From NCBI RefSeq assembly GCF_000209165.1, contig NC_009068.1, forward strand, positions 1,488,001 through 1,552,000: a stretch of DNA of 64,000 nt. The letters are read 5' to 3'. Position 1 is the stretch's first letter. Each line of letters begins with the position of its first letter. Shown here one piece after another: positions 1-10,348 of the stretch. Made by a program: the position numbers and the translations under genes. Origin of the DNA: Scheffersomyces stipitis CBS 6054 (Eukaryota; Ascomycota; Pichiomycetes; Serinales; Debaryomycetaceae). The notes below the pieces were generated by a model. It did not search any database. It saw only the letters and a list, made by a program, of their open reading frames with translations, and had not been told where the DNA came from.

Positions 1-811
1 AGGAAAATGCATCTCTATGGAGTACATCAGATGAATGTGCAATATTGCTACGCTCGGACTCTATTTTGCGTTGAAGCAACACAGAAAGCAGCACTGGCGA
101 CAGCCTATCTGTTTCAGTATCGGAAGTTAGATCTAGATACAGAATCGACTCACTACAATGTACTTTGAGCTTGTTCAATTTGGCGTACTTGTTTCCATGC
201 TTGGAAATAGAACTGGTCTGCTTCATTTGAGATACCAACTCTGCAGGTGTTGATGATGTAGATCTCTTTGCCATTTTGCTTGTAGGAATGAAAGGCTCGG
301 AATCGCTTTGTTCAGTCAAAGAGGTATCAGAGATTACCTTATCTCTACTTTTTTCACGTTTGAAAGATGTCATTTGGTTGAGATAGGAAACCTGTGCATT
401 TGATTGAATCTTCTGATCCTGTTCAGTTTTTACATCATCATACTTTATCTGTTGTTCGTCATAATATTGGTTGCTTTTGAAATCATATAGCAGACTTAAA
501 AATTGAAATGAATCCTCATAATTAGAACGAAAACGGTCTTGTGATTCATACTTCGTCAGATTCTGTTGGTGATGTTGATATATTCGTTGTGGTGGGGATG
601 GTGGTGACCGTTGACTCTGACCTGTACTTGCAACACTAGGCTCCAAAACCCTTAGTTTAGGTCTCTGGATCGATTCTTCTGTCCGACTTGGTTCCTTCTT
701 ATCGGGGTTATCGTTTCCCAAAAGAACTCTGCGAATACCACGTAACGCCAGAAACACATCCAGTATAAGTGACGGCCTCTTATCAAGTCCGTTGGCTCTT
801 TCGTGGCTCAT
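1..811 (-). CDS. Unknown Ser/Gln-rich protein, N-terminal part, cut by window edge
   Basis: An open frame starts at the ATG at 809-811 (minus strand) and runs off the left edge without a stop, giving about 270 residues. The N-terminus is MSHERANGLDKRPS, followed by a basic amphipathic stretch (about residues 13-30, LILDVFLALRGIRRVLLG). A long disordered region rich in Ser, Gln, Lys and Asp follows, including a PPSPPQR segment. No domain is recognisable in the visible part. An amphipathic N-terminal helix ahead of disordered sequence occurs in some membrane-binding nuclear-pore proteins, but I see nothing specific enough to name it. It is transcribed in the same direction as BEM1, and the 1-kb gap between them is its promoter. 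Confidence 0.75.
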   Translation of the reverse strand, partial: MSHERANGLDKRPSLILDVFLALRGIRRVLLGNDNPDKKEPSRTEESIQRPKLRVLEPSVASTGQSQRSPPSPPQRIYQHHQQNLTKYESQDRFRSNYEDSFQFLSLLYDFKSNQYYDEQQIKYDDVKTEQDQKIQSNAQVSYLNQMTSFKREKSRDKVISDTSLTEQSDSEPFIPTSKMAKRSTSSTPAELVSQMKQTSSISKHGNKYAKLNKLKVHCSESILYLDLTSDTETDRLSPVLLSVLLQRKIESERSNIAHSSDVLHRDAFS

Positions 812-1818
812 AGCGATAATCTATGTGGATAAGCTGTGGTCCATTATAATATATTTAACCTAGAATATCTTTTTGAGAAAAACTAGAGATGAGTCTGAAG
901 AGAACACGTAGCGAATATTTCAGATGTGACAGATCGTCGAGGAGGTGGGAATTTTATCTTACAAGCAGTGACTCTGAATTTACAAACAGATTTACCTATG
1001 GAGTATCCCAGATAGCGGTGGACAAGAATATGTTACAAAACAGTATTAGCTAATTCTATTTTGAATTTTTCCCGAATCGTATATGAAGTGCGTTTTTCTC
1101 GCCTAAAGATAGTCCTGTCAAAGGAGCATAAGCTATTTTGTCTACCAGAAATAAACCAGACGCGATTCGAAACTGATTTGTATTTATAGTAAAAAGAATG
1201 ATAATAAAGATGATAATAGATATGTCTAGGTTGTGCTGACAAGGTCAGCTGTGAATATGAAAATAGATATGGTGACTCAACGTCTGTACCGTGATTGAGA
1301 GACAGAATTTAGAATACTCTGAAGCCGTACAGTTTGATACTCTTTCAATGATGTTCAAAGATGATATTCAAATTAATTGTTGTATTTACATTACTGCCAT
1401 ATAACGAAGGCATGAAGTGGTACAATATGATGATGTGTTCTATTAAATATGACTATACACTCTACTATATAGTGTTATTAAGTGATAGTATACAATTACA
1501 GATGTTGGTATTCTATAATTGTTTAAGGGTATGCTAAGTATGATTATGATTATGAATATGATTATGATTGTGAATGACAGCACACATCTTATGCTCACAC
1601 ACGTTATTAATACATTACGATAGTACAATTCGTAGATTACTAGCTAGCATTACTTTCATGAGGGTACAATCGCACATCTTCTATACCTATCCGGGCTACT
1701 GCGATGGCAATACCAAAGAGAATATCAATTTCACTTTCTGTCAGAAGCTAAAACAGATCTATAATACATAGGGGGTCCATGGAAATGCGTGATAAGTCGT
1801 GAGCAATGAGAGTTGTGT
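812..1818. other. Intergenic region: promoter of the left-edge gene and BEM1 3' flank
   Basis: AT-rich DNA with no convincing gene. It holds a short imperfect repeat of ATGATT/ATGAAT units near 1537-1576. Short frames at 1033-1242, 1443-1628 and 1574-1771 look like chance ORFs of low-complexity composition. Confidence 0.7.
1537..1576. repeat. Imperfect (ATGATT)n-like microsatellite
   Basis: Repeated units of the form tatgatta/tatgaata/tatgattg lie in an AT-rich intergenic stretch. It is noncoding and likely to vary in length between strains. Confidence 0.6.
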
Positions 1819-3672
1819 CTAGGCAAGAATTACCAACTTACACTTGTCGAACAAAATGCGGTGGAACTTGTCGTCGTCGTCGACCTCAAACTCCTTTAGC
1901 TTCTGAATGTGGACATCGTCAAACTCATCGTCTACAATGTTGTTTTCGTTGACAAAGTCGTCGTAGTCGTTCTTCAAGAACAACTGTATATCCTGTGCCA
2001 ATCTGCCATGGCCACTCTCGGGATCGTCTAAGTCTAACCGCTTGTAGAGCTTTGTCTTCAAATCTTGCAAACGCAAATTCGTAGGCAATAACAATACAAA
2101 GATATCCTCGTCGTAATAAAACTTGACTTTGACCTTGGACTGCTTCGTATCCGAACTATTGTTGGATAATTGGGTGGGCAACCCACTGGCAGCATTGATG
2201 TTGGCGCTAGATGAAGACCTTGATCTGTCAGGTACAGATTCAGCTGACGTAGGTGTACTGGAGGTTCTTGTCTGACTGGAGTTGTTGTGGAAATTAGAAT
2301 ATTGCGATAATCTGTCTTGTTGATAGTTCGATTGCTGACTTATAGGCTTGGAAGTTCTTCCATTATTATTGGCATTATTGTTGTTATTGTTGTTATTGTT
2401 GTTGGCGTTGGCATGGTTGGTCTGATCTACTCCTTCTGAGGTTTCTTTGTCGAAGCCGTTATCCAACACTTCAAAGAGTCGCAACACTTCCTCAGAACGG
2501 GAGATATGCACTGGCAAAGCGATCAAGTTTCTCAAGTAGTAGTCCAACTTCTCCCTTCTCAACTTGGAGATACTGTCATTAACATTGATCAATGGACCAG
2601 GGATCGAAGGAATGATACGTTTAGAGTTCTCAATCTTACCAGCTTCGTAAGGAAACAACTCCAAAAGCTTTACCTGCAAGTCATAGAAGTCCTGATAGTA
2701 TCTGTACAAGTTTCTGACCTTGCCGTTGGAGAGACGGGCTATAATGAGGTACTGGTATCTGCCATGGTCCAACTGGTACGAGTCGACACCTACTTCTACA
2801 ATGGTGGTGTTTGATGAGCTAAGAGAAGAGCGGTTAGAACCTTCAGTGTTACCTTCGAAAAACTGAGTATTGGAAGAAACAGGTGGAGTCTGGCTATTGG
2901 AGATGGATCCCAACGGAATTGTCAGAGCCTGGTATTTGGCTGTCTGATCCTTCCATTGTTCCACTGTTGGGATTTTGAAACTGTCGATTGCTCTGGCTAC
3001 TGCTTCCTTATCTGAAGTATCAACATCAGGCTGATTGCTAAGAGGATTGAGAAGATCGATTATCTTGACGTACGAAACAGGAACCAAACCTGGGCCTCCC
3101 AAACGATTTATTGGCTTGGCTATGAACCATTCGTGATCGTGATGAGCACAAATGATCAAGTTTTCGCCTGGACGAATGGACAATTCGTCCTCCCTTTCAG
3201 CAGTAAACTCGTACAACGTTACGGCGTAAAGCGTTTGGTTCAGATTACGATTATGCGCATGGCCCAGCGGACCATGGGTGATGGCAGGGGGGACGCCCTG
3301 AGTTCCAGCCAAGGGAGAGTCGTCTGTCACTGGTCTGGAACGGTTAAAAACTTCGAAATACGAAATAGGAACCATTCCACGGGCATGGGTCATAGGATTG
3401 GTAGCCTCGTACCAGCCGTTGGAGTTGTCAGAGTTGAAGTTGTCAGAATCATCAGTGAGAACGTGAAAGAAGTCACCTTTGGAAAACTTCAATTCGCCAG
3501 GTCCCTGTGGAGTGTAATCGTACAAGGCCCGAATTACTTTCTTGGGCAGTTGGAGAACGGAATCAACATCGTAGCCTGGCTGGGCTGAGCTGGATGAGAC
3601 ACGTGAAATCAGATGCTTGGGCAGACTGGCAGATGACAGCTGTCTCTTGCTTCTTCGGAACGATTTGATCAT
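1819..3672 (-). CDS. BEM1: Bem1 polarity scaffold (SH3-SH3-PX-PB1)
   Basis: 617 residues with the domain order diagnostic of Bem1. SH3-1 spans about 46-110 (ALYDYTPQGPGELKF, VPISYFEVF). SH3-2 spans about 148-206 (LYEFTAEREDELSI, GLVPVSYVKI). A PX domain spans about 295-415 with a YQYLIIARL strand, a Pro-rich RIIPSIPGP loop and a RREKLDYYLRNL helix. A C-terminal PB1 domain spans about 530-617. In yeasts Bem1 binds Cdc24 through PB1, and Ste20/Cla4 and other partners through SH3, so it organises Cdc42 at bud and mating sites; PX binds phosphoinositides. A poly-Asn linker (about 435-450) precedes PB1. Length is close to other yeast Bem1 proteins. Identification rests on domain order and motif recall. 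Confidence 0.95.
   Translation of the reverse strand: MIKSFRRSKRQLSSASLPKHLISRVSSSSAQPGYDVDSVLQLPKKVIRALYDYTPQGPGELKFSKGDFFHVLTDDSDNFNSDNSNGWYEATNPMTHARGMVPISYFEVFNRSRPVTDDSPLAGTQGVPPAITHGPLGHAHNRNLNQTLYAVTLYEFTAEREDELSIRPGENLIICAHHDHEWFIAKPINRLGGPGLVPVSYVKIIDLLNPLSNQPDVDTSDKEAVARAIDSFKIPTVEQWKDQTAKYQALTIPLGSISNSQTPPVSSNTQFFEGNTEGSNRSSLSSSNTTIVEVGVDSYQLDHGRYQYLIIARLSNGKVRNLYRYYQDFYDLQVKLLELFPYEAGKIENSKRIIPSIPGPLINVNDSISKLRREKLDYYLRNLIALPVHISRSEEVLRLFEVLDNGFDKETSEGVDQTNHANANNNNNNNNNNANNNGRTSKPISQQSNYQQDRLSQYSNFHNNSSQTRTSSTPTSAESVPDRSRSSSSANINAASGLPTQLSNNSSDTKQSKVKVKFYYDEDIFVLLLPTNLRLQDLKTKLYKRLDLDDPESGHGRLAQDIQLFLKNDYDDFVNENNIVDDEFDDVHIQKLKEFEVDDDDKFHRILFDKCKLVILA
2371..2410. repeat. Poly-Asn coding repeat in BEM1
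   Basis: An (ATT/GTT)n run on the plus strand encodes a run of Asn broken by Ala on the minus strand, in the disordered linker between PX and PB1. Asn runs are common in CUG-clade proteins. Confidence 0.85.
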
Positions 3673-5552
3673 AATTGGATTATTGTGATTGCAATTGTAG
3701 TAACTGGTAAATTGGGACTAGATTGTGTGGAAATTTACGACTTTGTAGGTGAAACTAACTGAGTGAGAAATTGCACTGAAAATTGAACAAACAATTGAAT
3801 GGCTCGGGGTTGAACAGGTGGATTGTGATTTGATTTTGGGACTGTTATTGGTTGGGTAGCAGTGACAGTCGTAGAATGGTGGTAGTATCAAAGATGGGTT
3901 GGAGAAATACGTCAGAACGTATGCTAATATTAGACTGGTACAATAATACAATTATGTGATGCTATAAAGCTCTGCAATTCTGAGACTGTGGATACTAAAC
4001 AGAACTCGCTTATTTGCTGATGGATCAGGCGGCTGTGAAAGTGCAATGTACAATGTACGAGCCGTGGTGGTTCCACTGTTGAGGTTTGTTGATGAAGATG
4101 GTAAAAAAAACTCAAACAAGGATTGCTTCTTTTCTACCATGAAATGCTGCTCCCAAAGCAGAGTAGATGGGATTTCAGCGTGATTCGCGGTCGTGCCACG
4201 CCCAGCAGGTACTAAATGGTGAGTGAGCTGCATTTGAAATAGCGACAAAATGCTGGTAGTCGCGGCTTCGCTCGCGGTGCTGTGGTGGGACGCTGGCACC
4301 GTTGGGAAAACTATGGGGGTACCAGGGGCACACACAGAGATGGCAGGAATAATTATTGGGCTTGAATAATATGCGTTTTGGCACAAATTGTAATTATGAG
4401 ACACAGTTTGGTGATAGTTTGGTGTAACGAGGGAGTTTCTAAATTACAAAAGCCGGAAAAGTGGTCGTGAGTGCTACATTGTGAATATGTTGCATGCCTT
4501 TCCCTGAGATTTCTTGGAATATTAGCTCTCTTTCTCGCGGCATTTGAATAAGTTCCGCAAGAAATCTACCACTAATTCTCCCGCTAAATTCCACCGCTTA
4601 GCCAGAAGGCTCAGGAGAATTGTTCTAGCGACAAAAATAGTTTAGGGCAATTACAGCGCTGAGTAGCCGAGAGCTGAACAACAAGCAGCCCGCTACTGGT
4701 TTTATTCATTGAATTGTCTATTATAGTCTATATAGATTCTTCTTCACTGTGTCATCTACGAGCTCTAAGCATTGACGACTCCGAATCGTCACCCAAAATC
4801 TGTCTCTGGTTCTGTCTATCTGGCTTTAGTCGCGTACTTTTTTGCCTTGTACAAATAATATTACCCTTCTGGGCGAAATTCTGTCACCTCTTCTGCCACC
4901 TTTAAGCATCTAGCCACCATCTTTTGAATGGGGCCATTCTAATTCAAGATTTGTGACTTGGTTAAAAGTCCCAGACATAATTTGTTTGAACTTGCTGTTT
5001 GGTGTAGTTTCTGATCCACTGACTCTTTTATTTTTTATATCTTATCATGATCCTTATTGACCGTTTCAACTTCGTTCGAAATAATTTCACCTCCACATAA
5101 GCCTGCTTCATATGCAGATTCCCATTAGCACCACCAAGCTGCTAGCCTCGGGCTGTTGTTACCATTTGGGGAATTAACTCTGGGTTATTCCGTGCATGAG
5201 TCTTCTAGTCTTCTAGACTCTGCTAAAAAACGGATACTAGTGTTGGAAATTTCATGCTTACTTAATTTTACTTTTCGAACTGTATTGCACCCATTCCGTT
5301 ATCCGAATTCCACCTTCTATCTCTGTAACATTCTCTAGATTTGCATTTAATTATTTCTTTGATATGGCGTAAGCTTTTAGGCTTCCAATGTAGTTCCTTC
5401 CTTCTGTTTTCTCTGTTCATAAATTATCTTTCTTTCTTTATTAGGCGACTTTCTTTTAATGATGAATGGTCAACTCAGTATGTCCTGCTTGCATGAATAG
5501 TCTTCAAATTGTCTGTCGGTATGTTGCAGATAATATGTTCTTGATTGGCCAG
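3673..5552. other. 1.9-kb intergenic region upstream of BEM1
   Basis: It carries the BEM1 promoter and the HAP3 3' flank. Frames at 3952-4404 and 4714-4905 show no recognisable domain and no start context worth supporting. Short duplications occur near 5204-5216 (agtcttct twice). I see no RNA gene. Confidence 0.6.
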
Positions 5553-6435
5553 CTAAATCAGTTCCTCCCATTCCTGTTCTCCTAGTGTAGCCAAACTGGA
5601 AGCCTCATTCAAACTACTCTTCCTTGTCTTATCTTCTCCCGTTTCTGGAAGATATGAACCTTTTTGTGACCCAAGTGTTACAAACCCTGAACTTTCGGGT
5701 ATCAATGTATTGGTACTAGTTCCGTCGAAATTGATAAATTGGGAAAATCCTTCGCTGACGTTGGTTATACGGTCGATGGTAGTAGCCAGCTGTAATCCTA
5801 CAGTTTCGAAGTATTGAGGTGATCCCTCGCCCGTTGATTTTGAATAGGATGAAGAAAGCTCGGAATCATCATAGTCGCCTGTCTCAAGATAGTCTTCTGA
5901 ACTTTCGTTCTTCAATTTTGACTTCATCGTGGTACTCTTTTTCCTTTTCTTCTTCTTGGGTGGCCTCTTCATTGCCTCTTCTTGCTCGTACTAATAAATC
6001 ATGTTAGTATTGATCTTGACATTTGAAAAATGTTGTGTAATTACTTACTTGACGGTATTTGGCTAGATAAATCTTTAAAGTCTCAGCATAATTTTCAAAA
6101 CCGAGGATATACATTGACCAGAGAATATCTTCACCATTTAGGGTTTTTCTCTTTTCAAGTTTACATTTGTCTGCTGCCTGACTGGTTATGAAAGATATAA
6201 ACTCAGACACACATTCCTGGACACATTCTTTGGATTCTTTTGATAATTTGGCGTGGGATGGTAGAGCCTTTTTCATCACACGTCCGACTAGATGGTGTTA
6301 GCATAAGTTAAGGAAAATTGAATGAATGCTTATAGAAGACGTACCATTGGCAATCGGAAGGAATCGGTCTTGTTCCTTGATCTCATAGTCGTTGTTCAAC
6401 CAATCTTTGTCTACTGGCGAAGTTGGCTGGCTCAT
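5553..6435 (-). CDS. HAP3: Hap3 / NF-YB CCAAT-binding subunit, three exons
   Basis: Exons at 6345-6435, 6049-6287 and 5553-5990 join into 255 residues. Exon 1 ends [10 protein letters not shown]; exon 2 continues [19 protein letters not shown] and contains [13 protein letters not shown] and [11 protein letters not shown], ending YLAKYRQ; exon 3 continues [15 protein letters not shown]. This is the conserved histone-fold core of NF-YB/Hap3, including the NF-YC contact helix and the DNA-binding segment. The complex with Hap2/Hap5 binds CCAAT and controls respiratory and iron-related genes. Intron 1 (6288-6344, 57 bp) has GTACGT, a GCTAAC branch and TAG. Intron 2 (5991-6048, 58 bp) has GTAAGT, TACTAAC and TAG. 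The third exon adds a Lys-rich patch and a roughly 120-residue acidic/Ser-rich tail absent from the short S. cerevisiae protein. The penultimate Leu codon is CTG. Confidence 0.93.
5991..6048 (-). other. HAP3 intron 2
   Basis: Donor GTAAGT at 6048-6043, branch TACTAAC, acceptor TAG at 5993-5991. Reading through gives a frame that stops inside the intron, whereas splicing continues the KYRQ-YEQEE sequence. Confidence 0.92.
6288..6344 (-). other. HAP3 intron 1
   Basis: Donor GTACGT at 6344-6339, branch-like GCTAAC just before the acceptor, and TAG at 6290-6288. Splicing restores a Val codon (G+TC) and the conserved NVGRVMK junction. Confidence 0.9.
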
Positions 6436-6973
6436 GGGTTATATACAAAAATCTATAAAACTTTCCTTGTATTATCAAGACTTTGAAGAGGATAATATAG
6501 AAACCAAACTTATACTCATGTCTTCTAATAAAGAAGTGAAGAATCTACAAGTATATTAAAAGTGAAAAAATGTGGATTGATGCAAATTATTAAATGCGAC
6601 CTCGGCAAACGAAAAATTTCAGACAGATAAAGTCCGATCTGATAACTTCTCTACAACGGCTTTTCTCTTGTGCACGGCAATACACCAGAACAGCACCTGA
6701 AATACTTTTCATTTCTGTCCCCTCGAATTTGTAATTCAATTTGACTTCACGGTTGGCTTGCTTATGTCTCTCTTCCTCGATTAAATATTTTTTATGAGCA
6801 TTTCTTGGGCCCGGCTGTATCGCCTTAAAGATTTGGAAGATTCAATTTAGAAATAATTTGATTTATTTTAATTGCTAATTACATTTACATGATTAAATTG
6901 CCATGTAGGTGTTATTGAGGTAGTAAAACCAATATAAAACATAGTAATACATAATGTCATTAAATACATGCTC
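6436..6973. other. Intergenic: HAP3 promoter and 3' flank of the Zn2Cys6 gene
   Basis: AT-rich, with no ORF or RNA gene I can support. Confidence 0.6.
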
Positions 6974-9900
6974 TTAATTTTTGGTACCTTGTTCTAGCTT
7001 TTCAATACACCTCTTGATATAATCCAGATAAATTTCACAATCGCTCATTTCTTCCTTCCAGTAATCAAATAAAATCAACGAATGTTCGAATCCAGCAATT
7101 ATGTCATTTTTGTTTATTACAACGTTGAACATATCCATAACATCGTTCATCGAAGAAATCTCGGGCACTTGCGAAAGGAATGCTCTCATTCCTTCGTCTG
7201 CAGTTGCCACTTGTAACATCTCTTGCAACTTATTGTACAATAAGAACTGGAAAACATTACCAATGAAAAGATTTCTCAAATAGTACCACAGGCCAGGGTG
7301 TCTATGTGCTCCCAATTTTGGAATATTCATTTTGGGCAAAGAAATCAAGTTCTGCAAAAAGATCCTCAAGATCCGAGATCGAGCCAAAGGAAGACTTTTC
7401 AAGCAAAAACTGTTTTCGTCATCAAAGTCTTCGTCTTTGTCACTTTTATCTTTGTTGGTGTACTCTATCACGTTAGAGAAATCTTCGTCCGGATACTGTC
7501 TCTGGTAAAACAAGGGTGCATTAATCAAATTAAAGTAGTCCATCTCCAAGTCTGCGTCCGAGGGGTTTGTTTCACCGGAAAAGGAATTCGGAACTGAGCC
7601 AGCTGAGTCGGGAGATTCCATTGCATTTAGATTGTTCATCGATACAGAAGTAATATTGGCTTGTGCACCCATGACTGAAATTGCAGCTTCCATCAATTCG
7701 GTAATGGGGATTTTATCTTCTAAAAGCAAGTAGATGATAGGGCGGAACAACAATAACTTGGAGGTTATAATTCTTGTCTTTATGAACATGATTGATTCGG
7801 ATTGGGCTCGAATCAAGAGGTCATCGTCTATCAAAAAATCGTCTAATGTGTCAAACACATCGGCATCACTGCTAATATTCAGTTGTTTTTTCTCATACTT
7901 CTTCTTCATACGTCTGTGGATTTGATCGACGTTAATTTCTTGGAGAACAAAGTTTCTAATTTGGGGACTCAATGAATTGATGATCCCGTTGTACTGATTT
8001 AGATACTTTATGAAGATAATCCATGCAGATTCATTAGCAAAACTATCCTGGTCCCAAAGGTTTCTCAAACGGCTTTCATATGAGTATATTTCGTCAAACA
8101 TCTTGTTGTCCACCTTGCGCACTGCAATTTCAGTGAGAAAATAGTACCAGGAATATTCATCTTCATATTTGTTGGCGAGCTTAATGCATGCTTCGCTGTG
8201 ATTCAGTTTTATTTCATCAGATAAAGGATCAGGAATCTTGGGGAAAGAAGTTGGAGGCACTTGTTGTGTGATGCCAGATACGGGTACATACGGTGATAGT
8301 TCCACTCTCAACTCACACTCCAACTTCAAGCAAGACCAGAAGAGACGATCTATCATTTCCTTTTTCGATGCACCCAAGGCATTATCGGTATTAATTGGAT
8401 CACCCCTCCTCATGTTGATATAGTACATCATATGCTGGCATGCGGTTGAGATATGTCTGTACGCCAATAATGGAGTCATGGTATATAAGTAGTACTGGTT
8501 CAAAAGAAGATGGAACTCGACTGCTCTTAAGGAACTCTGGTCAACGGTGAAGGGAAATGCAGTGCGTAACAACTCCGCATATCTGATCAAGAGAATTGAG
8601 ATTTCGAGTCTGTCGCGTCTCACGTCTTGAACGCCATTGAAGGCACTGGAGTCTGAAAGGCAGCCTATGGCGATGGACTTTCTCTCTTCTATAGAGCTGT
8701 CGAATTTAGTCAAATTCTCCAATTGCACTGGAGTGGAAACTACTCCGAGAGCACAAATCACTATGATGTTGGGAACAGAAAGACACAACGTCTTAAATGC
8801 TCTACGACGGAAAGGCGTATCTTCCAAGTTGTTTGCTCTAAGAGCATCAAGCACAACTCGTGGAAGCTGGTCAGATTCTGGATTTTCCAGATCGTAAGAC
8901 TCCAATATCTGGATGAAACTGAACAGTTTATAATGAGAAGTCAAGCATTTGTAGATCTCTAAGGACTCGAACAACTCCAAGGTGTCCAAGATTGGGATCT
9001 TGGAGTGGCAATTTACAAAGAATGAGTTGACGATATTGGAAAAGTTCTTGCTCAACAACCCCTCAAGAGATTTGGTCCTGAGGAGTCGTGATTCTAGAGT
9101 TCCGTTACGATTAACGGCGACAATCGACCGATTGTACATTTTAATGAGACTGTTGGATACTCTATCGGTTTCTTCTGGTGTATCACCAAAGCATTTGATG
9201 AAGTACTTCCACCTCAAGATCGAGGTTATCGACATGTCCCAGATGCAGTTGTCGAAATGAAACTCTCGATGTTCTGAACCGTATTGTCTTCTTTTTGAAG
9301 CGGAACCCGATCCTGAGCCGGACGCAGTAGTACCTGAACCTGGGCCAGGACCTGAGCCTGGGCCAAGTTCTTCTGGAGTCGAAGATTCAAGTCCGTTGAC
9401 ATTTTTGAGATCGCGCAAGTCGCGGAGAATCACATCCAACTTGGTCAAGATGTTTAATGACGCTGGATCATAGCTTGAATAGTCTTTCTGCTGATCATCG
9501 GTACGGTAGTGACAGTTCATGTTGCCGTTCTTGACACAAGACCCGCATCGCGGCCTGACATTGTCACACTTGATCTTCTTCAAACGACAAGTGTCGCACG
9601 CAGTAAGAGCTCTTTTTCGTGGATATGTGGCAGATGCCCGCGAAGATGCACCCATTAGTGAAGTTGAAGTACGCTTGCGAACATTTTCTATATTCGCACT
9701 GTGTGCCTGTGGTGGTGTATTGTAAAGGGGTTGGCCCATTTGCTGTGGAGGATTTATCTGGTTTGGGATTGGACCACGGCCAGGCATGTTGACCTGGCCA
9801 CCGATTGCAATTTGGTTTTGGATATGGTTGAGGTTCTGTTGAATTCCCGGCTGTAGATTTTGGATTTGATTTTGTTGTATATTTTGTTGTAGACTCTGTT

Positions 9901-10348
9901 GTAGTTGATTCTGCTGTAAGTTGTGCTGTATTTGGCCAATCTGGTTTATTTGCTGTGTCTGGGCTGGTGGAGATAAAGGGGCCATTGAGCCCGGTCCCAT
10001 CCCACTGCTACTGTTATTATTCATACTGCTACTACTGCTGTTGCTGTTGCTGTTGCTTAATTGCTGCTGCTGCTGTTGTTGGTAGTACGGATTCGGGCCG
10101 GGTGTCGGCACTTGTCCATAGTATGGACCTGCTCCAGGGGGCCCCTGAAGTTGATGTGGTGGAGGAGGTCCTCCCTGCCCCATGGGAGGCTGGTAGTAGT
10201 TGGGGTTCATGGCGTAGTACGGGTTGTGAGCCATGAACTGTTGGCTCTGGTTCAGTTGAGGCTGTAGATGTTGATGCGGAGGCAAGGAAAGTGGAGCTTT
10301 GTGCCCGGATGCCTTGGAGTCTTCGGGCTCTGACTTGATTCCGTCCAT
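6974..10348 (-). CDS. Large Zn2Cys6 fungal transcription factor
   Basis: 1124 residues. A Zn2Cys6 binuclear cluster lies at C251, C254, C261, C268, C271 and C279 (spacing 2-6-6-2-7), inside ACDTCRLKKIKCDNVRPRC. It is preceded by about 200 residues of Gln/Asn/Pro low complexity (poly-Q, QNQIQNLQ repeats, PPPPHQL). A Gly/Ser/Pro tract (PGSGPGPGSG) follows the cluster. The remainder resembles the fungal-specific regulatory domain: mostly helical, with acidic segments near 905-960. Such proteins bind CGG-containing sites as nuclear regulators. The target pathway cannot be read from the sequence and I do not recognise a specific orthologue. Most of the 1.6 kb upstream is noncoding, as is common for regulators. 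Confidence 0.9.
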   Translation of the reverse strand: MDGIKSEPEDSKASGHKAPLSLPPHQHLQPQLNQSQQFMAHNPYYAMNPNYYQPPMGQGGPPPPHQLQGPPGAGPYYGQVPTPGPNPYYQQQQQQQLSNSNSNSSSSSMNNNSSSGMGPGSMAPLSPPAQTQQINQIGQIQHNLQQNQLQQSLQQNIQQNQIQNLQPGIQQNLNHIQNQIAIGGQVNMPGRGPIPNQINPPQQMGQPLYNTPPQAHSANIENVRKRTSTSLMGASSRASATYPRKRALTACDTCRLKKIKCDNVRPRCGSCVKNGNMNCHYRTDDQQKDYSSYDPASLNILTKLDVILRDLRDLKNVNGLESSTPEELGPGSGPGPGSGTTASGSGSGSASKRRQYGSEHREFHFDNCIWDMSITSILRWKYFIKCFGDTPEETDRVSNSLIKMYNRSIVAVNRNGTLESRLLRTKSLEGLLSKNFSNIVNSFFVNCHSKIPILDTLELFESLEIYKCLTSHYKLFSFIQILESYDLENPESDQLPRVVLDALRANNLEDTPFRRRAFKTLCLSVPNIIVICALGVVSTPVQLENLTKFDSSIEERKSIAIGCLSDSSAFNGVQDVRRDRLEISILLIRYAELLRTAFPFTVDQSSLRAVEFHLLLNQYYLYTMTPLLAYRHISTACQHMMYYINMRRGDPINTDNALGASKKEMIDRLFWSCLKLECELRVELSPYVPVSGITQQVPPTSFPKIPDPLSDEIKLNHSEACIKLANKYEDEYSWYYFLTEIAVRKVDNKMFDEIYSYESRLRNLWDQDSFANESAWIIFIKYLNQYNGIINSLSPQIRNFVLQEINVDQIHRRMKKKYEKKQLNISSDADVFDTLDDFLIDDDLLIRAQSESIMFIKTRIITSKLLLFRPIIYLLLEDKIPITELMEAAISVMGAQANITSVSMNNLNAMESPDSAGSVPNSFSGETNPSDADLEMDYFNLINAPLFYQRQYPDEDFSNVIEYTNKDKSDKDEDFDDENSFCLKSLPLARSRILRIFLQNLISLPKMNIPKLGAHRHPGLWYYLRNLFIGNVFQFLLYNKLQEMLQVATADEGMRAFLSQVPEISSMNDVMDMFNVVINKNDIIAGFEHSLILFDYWKEEMSDCEIYLDYIKRCIEKLEQGTKN

